From: Candidatus Ruthturnera sp.
GTDB taxonomy: Bacteria > Pseudomonadota > Gammaproteobacteria > PS1 > Pseudothioglobaceae
Assembly (NCBI GenBank): GCA_018648985.1
Contig: JABGOT010000068.1
Location: 1 to 10,818 of the forward strand
DNA length: 10,818 bases
Reading direction: 5' to 3'
Shown here: piece after piece, positions 6,426 to 10,818 of the stretch
Layout of the letters: each line of letters starts with the position of its first letter
How positions within the stretch are numbered: the first letter of the stretch is position 1
Notes under the pieces: model-generated
Databases searched by the model: none
Told to the model about the DNA's origin: nothing
Seen by the model: the letters and a program-made list of their open reading frames with translations, nothing else
Translations under genes and position numbers: made by a program

Positions 6426-7886
6426 ATGAACTTACTCAAAACTGCACTAACATTTGACGATGTACTATTGGTACCGGCACACTCAACCACCATGCCAAAA
6501 GAGGTTAGCTTAAAAACCCAGCTAACTAAAAACATCACGCTTAATACGCCAATTCTATCAGCAGCAATGGACACAGTAACAGAGGCAAAATTAGCCATTA
6601 CCATGGCTCAAGAAGGTGGCATTGGTATTATTCATAAAAACATGTCGACCAAAGAGCAGGCAAAAGAAGTTCGCAAGGTTAAGCGTTATGAATCAGGCAT
6701 TATTCGTGAGCCAATTACCATCGGCCCGAAGGCAACGGTTGCTGATGTATTTGACATGCAACAAAAATTCAAGATTTCTGCGCTGCCCGTGGTTGAAGGT
6801 AACACTATTATCGGCATGATTACTGGCCGTGATGTAAGGTTCGAGACCCAACTAAGTGAGTTAGTTGAAAACCTAATGACACCACAAGACAAGTTAATTA
6901 CCGTCGTTGAAGGTACTGACATGAGCGAAGTCAGAGCATTGCTTCACCAGCACCGTATTGAACGTGTCGTTATTACCAATGACAAGTTTGACCTACAAGG
7001 CATGATCACTGTTCGTGACATCCAAAAATCAAGTGATTTTCCAAATGCTTGCAAAGACGATGCTGAACAACTACGTGTTGGCGCAGCCGTTGGTGTAGCA
7101 GCTGGCACAGGTGAGCGTATTGATGCTCTAGTTGAAGCAGGCGTTGATGTAATTGTCATTGACACGGCACATGGTCACTCACAAGGTGTGCTTGATCGCG
7201 TTAAGAAAACCAAAGCCAAGCATCCAAACTTAAACATTATTGCAGGCAACATCGCTACTGGCGCCGCCGCGCTTGACTTGGTTAAAGCAGGTGCAGACTG
7301 TGTAAAAGTAGGTATTGGTCCAGGCAGTATCTGTACTACACGTATTGTTGCTGGTGTTGGCGTACCACAAATCACTGCAATATCTGATGTAGCTGAAGCT
7401 TTAAAAGGCACAGGTGTTCCGATCATTGCTGATGGTGGTATTCGTTATTCTGGTGACATTTCTAAAGCTTTCGCTGCAGGCGCATATTGCGTAATGCTTG
7501 GCTCAATGCTAGCAGGTACAGAAGAGTCTCCAGGTGAAGTAGAACTCTACCAAGGTCGCGCTTATAAATCTTACCGAGGTATGGGTTCAATCGGTGCGAT
7601 GAATCAAGCACACGGCTCATCTGATCGCTACTTCCAATCAGATTCTAAAGCTGATAAATTAGTACCTGAAGGTATTGAAGGTCGCGTGCCATTCAAAGGC
7701 TCTATCCGCCCTATCATTCATCAAATGGTCGGTGGCGTTAGATCATCAATGGGTTACACCGGTTGTGAGACATTAGACAAAATGCGTACTAGTGCAAGCT
7801 TCGTACAAGTGACTTCAGCAGGCATGGTTGAGTCACACGTGCATGATGTGAGTATCACCAAAGAAGCGCCAAACTACCACCAATAA
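6426..7886 (+). CDS. guaB: Inosine-5'-monophosphate dehydrogenase
   Basis: GuaB oxidises IMP to XMP with NAD, the committed step of GMP synthesis in the cytoplasm. The 486-residue length is standard. The N-terminal LTFDDVLLVPAHS (8-20), the paired CBS domains (about 95-205) inserted in the TIM barrel, the phosphate/catalytic loop GPGSICTTR (298-306) with the nucleophile C303, DGGIR (336-340), the mobile-flap YRGMGSIGAM (383-392) followed by SSDRYFQ (398-404), and the C-terminal APNY are all present. The start at 6426 is set by an AGGAG 8 bases upstream. It is the third gene of the valS unit. guaA (GMP synthase), which often follows, is missing; an oxygenase-like gene comes instead. Confidence 0.98.
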   Translation: MNLLKTALTFDDVLLVPAHSTTMPKEVSLKTQLTKNITLNTPILSAAMDTVTEAKLAITMAQEGGIGIIHKNMSTKEQAKEVRKVKRYESGIIREPITIGPKATVADVFDMQQKFKISALPVVEGNTIIGMITGRDVRFETQLSELVENLMTPQDKLITVVEGTDMSEVRALLHQHRIERVVITNDKFDLQGMITVRDIQKSSDFPNACKDDAEQLRVGAAVGVAAGTGERIDALVEAGVDVIVIDTAHGHSQGVLDRVKKTKAKHPNLNIIAGNIATGAAALDLVKAGADCVKVGIGPGSICTTRIVAGVGVPQITAISDVAEALKGTGVPIIADGGIRYSGDISKAFAAGAYCVMLGSMLAGTEESPGEVELYQGRAYKSYRGMGSIGAMNQAHGSSDRYFQSDSKADKLVPEGIEGRVPFKGSIRPIIHQMVGGVRSSMGYTGCETLDKMRTSASFVQVTSAGMVESHVHDVSITKEAPNYHQ

Positions 7887-7917
7887 TAAGTAAATTTCAC
7901 ATAAAGAAGTTTCTAGC

Positions 7918-8544
7918 ATGCAGCTAATCGATCGATACCAAAATCCTGGCTATGAGGCAGTTGCTGATGGTGTTATGGATTTCTTTGAACGACGCCAAGA
8001 TCTGCAGCGTCCAGGCGTAGCCTTTGGTCCCGGCGGTAGTAATGCAGAACCAGCTAAGGTTTCAACAGACATTAGTATCGTGGCACTTAATCGCTCTGAC
8101 CCTGAGAAATTTGCACTTGCAGATCTGATCATGCGGGGTGTATCAGCAGGACTAGAACGTTACTTGCAGGATCGACCACTATTTCGCCAGGTCTGCCCAG
8201 ATCAAGAGTTATTTGTAATGCCTATATTTAACCTGCAACGTTACGCTCCTGGTGAAGGTTTTCACCAATGGCACTGCGATTGGACGATTAGCGATGAGGC
8301 CACCGAACCAGGTAATCGTGTATTAGCTTGGATCCTTTACTGTGACTCTGTAGAGGAGGCTGGTACAGAGTTTCATTGGCAGAATCATCATGAAACTGCA
8401 GAGCGAGGAAAATTAGTGATCTTTCCCGCCGCCCCTTCTCACATCCATCGTGGTCGGATAAATGATAAACTTAGCAAAACGATTGCTACTGGCTGGATTA
8501 ATGCTGGCTCGCGCGAGGACTTTTTAAAGCGTCTTGCTCGTTAG
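7918..8544 (+). CDS. 2-oxoglutarate/Fe(II) oxygenase-like protein
   Basis: This 208-residue protein has the pattern of the prolyl-4-hydroxylase/PKHD-like branch of 2-oxoglutarate and Fe(II) dependent oxygenases. The iron facial triad would be H119 and D121 (in FHQWHCDW, 115-122) with H177 (or H175) in FPAAPSHIHRG (169-179). K187 in LSKTIATGW (185-193) sits where the 2-oxoglutarate-binding basic residue is expected. RVLAWILYCD (134-143) and GTEFHW (149-154) fit the double-stranded beta-helix core. The substrate is unknown; protein side chains, small molecules or a non-catalytic role are all possible. It starts 31 bases after guaB with only a weak AAGAAG upstream, so cotranscription is likely but unproved. 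Its GC content (about 47% over 7921-8400 by hand) seems above that of its neighbours. Confidence 0.75.
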   Translation: MQLIDRYQNPGYEAVADGVMDFFERRQDLQRPGVAFGPGGSNAEPAKVSTDISIVALNRSDPEKFALADLIMRGVSAGLERYLQDRPLFRQVCPDQELFVMPIFNLQRYAPGEGFHQWHCDWTISDEATEPGNRVLAWILYCDSVEEAGTEFHWQNHHETAERGKLVIFPAAPSHIHRGRINDKLSKTIATGWINAGSREDFLKRLAR

Positions 8545-8574
8545 AGACAAAGGTATAAATTCACATACCATCTC
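8544..8574. terminator. Possible weak bidirectional hairpin between convergent genes
   Basis: GGTAT (8552-8556) pairs with ATACC (8565-8569), and GAGA (8544-8547) with TCTC (8571-8574), leaving an internal bulge. It lies in the 43-base gap where the oxygenase gene and the membrane protein gene converge. No U tract follows on either strand, so intrinsic termination is doubtful. Confidence 0.25.
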
Positions 8575-8587
8575 AAGACTTAATACG

Positions 8588-9610
8588 CTAAAACAACATG
8601 TCTAAATAGATATCCCTAGTTTCTTTACTTATTTTGTTGTTGGTAACAAAATTAACATGTATTTCCAAATCACCATTTTCAAGCTTTTCTCGATTTAATT
8701 CGATACCAAATAATAACTGAATACTGTTTGGCAACATTGAATTGCGCACATCTATTATTTGATTGGCATTATCAGGATTTAACGCCAAAAAATCATTAGA
8801 AAACCATCGGAATCGTTCTATATCTTTTGCCGACTGAGAGCGCTCTGAAAGATATGGTAGGTCTCGAGCAACATCTAGTTTTTGAATAGAATCGCCTTTA
8901 ATAAATTGCCTGTCCCACAACAGCTTAACTCCATCTACATAGTAGTGCCCATCATATTCATAAATCATTTTCCACACATGACGATTACCAAAACTAGGCT
9001 TCACCAATAAGCGCTCTACCGTATGTCCACGCTGCTGTGACAATGCCATAAGAGACTGCTCGGCACGTTGCTGTTGAATAAGCCCAAAACTTAAGAATAA
9101 TACGGCATAAACTAGCGCTATCCTAGCGTAACGCGATGTCTTTCTGCGTACTGATAGAACCACCAAAACAACCAGTGGTAATGTTAATAAAGGATCAACA
9201 ATAGAAACTGTATCCCAAGCAATTCGTTCATTAGAAAATGGCCATAATAACTGTGTACCATAAGACGTATTTGCATCTAAAAACCCATGCGTTGCATAAC
9301 CAATAAAAGAGAATAAATACACCTGTAAAAAAGACAACTTAACTTTTGACCATCGGCGATTAAACCAAAAATAATAAAATACTAGCGCACATACAAGAGC
9401 ACCTAACGGAATAAAAGAAAGGGAATGCGTAAACTGTCGATGGAAATCTAAAAATAATAACGGGTCAGTCTCAGAGCGTATAAACACATCCAAATCAGGC
9501 GCCATTCCTGCTAAAGCACCAACCACCATTACACTCAATTGGTTTAATTTCTTTCCAGCTGATGATTGTGATAATGTCGCACCTAATACTGCTTGAGACA
9601 AAGGATCCAT
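8588..9610 (-). CDS. YdjM/DUF457-type membrane-bound metal-dependent hydrolase
   Basis: The N-terminal half has the family motifs: MDPLSQAVLGA (1-11), PDLD (38-41), HRQFTHSL (57-64), and THGFLDANTSYGTQLLWPFS (107-126), with D39, D41, H57, H62, H108 and D112 as likely metal ligands. Hydrophobic helices occur at about 25-37, 65-83, 93-110, 137-153 and 163-180. Families of this type (YdjM, YbcI, DUF457) are predicted inner-membrane hydrolases; the substrate is unknown. Residues about 181-340 form a more polar extension with alternating strand-like segments, probably outside the membrane, that I cannot identify. The full length of 340 is typical of the longer members. No Shine-Dalgarno precedes the ATG at 9610. 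It diverges from roxA. Confidence 0.85.
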   Translation of the reverse strand: MDPLSQAVLGATLSQSSAGKKLNQLSVMVVGALAGMAPDLDVFIRSETDPLLFLDFHRQFTHSLSFIPLGALVCALVFYYFWFNRRWSKVKLSFLQVYLFSFIGYATHGFLDANTSYGTQLLWPFSNERIAWDTVSIVDPLLTLPLVVLVVLSVRRKTSRYARIALVYAVLFLSFGLIQQQRAEQSLMALSQQRGHTVERLLVKPSFGNRHVWKMIYEYDGHYYVDGVKLLWDRQFIKGDSIQKLDVARDLPYLSERSQSAKDIERFRWFSNDFLALNPDNANQIIDVRNSMLPNSIQLLFGIELNREKLENGDLEIHVNFVTNNKISKETRDIYLDMLF

Positions 9611-9717
9611 AAAATTTTAATTGGTTATTATTAATAATTAAAAACGCTTAATTAATAAATTGATGTCTGATCAGCGGTAAAATTTAGCGAATTTATAAGT
9701 TTAATTTTAACTGGACG
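9611..9717. promoter_or_regulatory. AT-rich divergent intergenic region
   Basis: These 107 bases separate the divergent membrane-protein and roxA starts and presumably carry promoters for both. A perfect 12-base A/T palindrome, ATTATTAATAAT, lies at 9627-9638. On + there are -10-like TAAAAT (9678-9683) and TATAAG (9694-9699) hexamers, but no -35 at proper spacing; TTGATG (9660-9665) is only 12 bases from the first. No clear operator or Shine-Dalgarno is visible. Confidence 0.4.
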
Positions 9718-10800
9718 ATGATTCATTTTGGCGCAATCTCCGAACAAGAATTTCTAGCTAACTATTGGCAGAAAAAACCCTTGCTTATTAAACAAGCTCT
9801 GCCCGATTTCATCTCGCCCATTGCGCCTGACGAATTAGCCGGTTTGTCACTCGAAGATGAGTTTGAATCACGCCTTGTCAGGGGTTCTACCTCTGACAAT
9901 AAGTGGTCATTAACCAACGGCCCGTTTACTGATAACACCTTTTCTAAACTGCCTGAGCAAGATTGGACGTTACTAGTACAAGGGGTAGACCGATTTATCG
10001 ATGAAGTGCACGATCTGATCAAGCACTTTGATTTTATCCCGCGTTGGCGCTTTGACGATGTGATGATATCATACGCCGCTAAAGGTGGCAGTGTTGGGCC
10101 ACACTTTGATTATTATGATGTTTTCTTACTGCAAGGTAGTGGCAAACGTCGCTGGCACATTAGCAGCAAGCATTGTAAATTGGATAACTATCTGGACGAT
10201 GTACCACTAAGAATCATGAACACCTTTGAGACGGAACAAGTGTGGGATGTTGAGCCAGGGGATATTCTATACATACCACCAAAAGTAGCACACCATGGCG
10301 TAAGCCTAGATGATGAATGCACAACGCTTTCATTTGGTTATCGCGCTTACTCATCTCAAGAATTATTTGAGTCAATCAACCAGAAATCTGAGAATAAAAA
10401 TCAATACTATCAAGACCCTATTTGGGATAACCAAAACACGCCAGCACTAATACCCAACTCAGCCGCTACTCAAGCACAAAAAATACTCAATATTAGTGCC
10501 GAAGACTTTGCCTGCTTTGTTACCCATTTGGATGCATTAGATGTGAAGTTGCTACAACACTTCGAAGCTGATCAATTTGATAAAAACGCACGCTATCAAC
10601 TACACCCAAGTTGTAATATCGCCTACCTTTTAATTAACGAAATGCCTAGCGTGTTTATTAATGGCGAGCCATTTAACTCCCAAGGTTTTGATGATCAAGC
10701 AATAATCCAGTTTTGCAATCAACGCAGCATTGATGCAACCCAATATTTGGAACTTGCCACCCACCTATTTAAGGAAAATTTAGTCGTCATAATTGATTGA
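9718..10800 (+). CDS. roxA: Ribosomal oxygenase RoxA/YcfD (uL16 arginine 3-hydroxylase)
   Basis: This JmjC-type 2-oxoglutarate/Fe(II) oxygenase matches E. coli YcfD, which hydroxylates an arginine of ribosomal protein uL16. Conserved blocks include YWQKKPLLIK (16-25), SPIAPDELAGLSLEDEFESRLV (33-54), NGPF (67-70), RFDDVMISYA (111-120), GGSVGPHFDYYDVFLLQGSGKRRW (123-146), DVEPGDILYIPP (177-188) and SFGYRA (205-210). The iron ligands are H129, D131 and H192. R144 aligns, from memory, with the 2-oxoglutarate-binding arginine R140 of YcfD. The C-terminal winged-helix and dimerisation part (about 220-360) is present but diverged, so the gene is full length. There is no Shine-Dalgarno. An in-frame stop at 9685-9687 limits any extension. 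It appears to be a single gene as far as the window shows. Confidence 0.93.
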   Translation: MIHFGAISEQEFLANYWQKKPLLIKQALPDFISPIAPDELAGLSLEDEFESRLVRGSTSDNKWSLTNGPFTDNTFSKLPEQDWTLLVQGVDRFIDEVHDLIKHFDFIPRWRFDDVMISYAAKGGSVGPHFDYYDVFLLQGSGKRRWHISSKHCKLDNYLDDVPLRIMNTFETEQVWDVEPGDILYIPPKVAHHGVSLDDECTTLSFGYRAYSSQELFESINQKSENKNQYYQDPIWDNQNTPALIPNSAATQAQKILNISAEDFACFVTHLDALDVKLLQHFEADQFDKNARYQLHPSCNIAYLLINEMPSVFINGEPFNSQGFDDQAIIQFCNQRSIDATQYLELATHLFKENLVVIID

Positions 10801-10818
10801 TTTTAGGGATAATAACTC

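Noticed and set aside
1..10818. Search for CRISPR arrays, IS ends, tRNA genes, toxin-antitoxin pairs or a defence island
   Set aside because: No spaced direct repeats, transposase, cloverleaf or defence-type domains were seen. The single GIY-YIG domain is of a housekeeping type.

Overview
The window is an ordinary housekeeping stretch of a moderately AT-rich bacterium (about 40-45% GC in the lines I counted by hand). The gene content points to a gammaproteobacterium: a short Ni-type glyoxalase I, a Rof-like Rho inhibitor, a YgiM-type SH3 protein and a RoxA/YcfD ribosomal oxygenase. A relative of the sulfur-oxidising SUP05/Thioglobus group would fit the composition and compactness, but that is a guess from memory and not shown by the sequence. 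I found no mobile element, CRISPR array, tRNA or rRNA, and no gene-free stretch over 300 bases.

Layout. Positions 17-931 hold ybaB-recR on the + strand, a classic pair usually downstream of dnaX, which would lie just outside the window. recR runs tail to tail into gloA (928-1314, -), with interlocked stop codons. A SAM-dependent methyltransferase (1362-1973, +) diverges from gloA. Next come a two-gene - strand unit, a YhbQ-type GIY-YIG protein and a Rof-like protein (2580 down to 2111), coupled by an ATGA overlap, and a small exported c-type cytochrome (2642-2950, +) divergent from that unit.

A good extended -10 promoter at 2986-2994 begins the largest unit: valS (3024-5771), an SH3/coiled-coil membrane-anchored protein (5768-6424), guaB (6426-7886) and probably a 2-oxoglutarate/Fe(II) oxygenase-like gene (7918-8544). 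The first three are overlapping or 1 base apart. guaA, the frequent partner of guaB, is not there. A YdjM/DUF457 membrane protein (9610 down to 8588, -) converges on this unit and diverges from roxA (9718-10800, +).

Functional threads: recombinational repair and nucleoid structure (recR, ybaB); translation (valS, roxA); purine synthesis (guaB); methylglyoxal detoxification (gloA); Rho control (rof-like). I see no strong sign of a new multi-gene system. The most interesting points are the GIY-YIG/Rof pair, the oxygenase following guaB with somewhat different base composition, a probably leaderless cytochrome mRNA, and the general scarcity of Shine-Dalgarno sequences.
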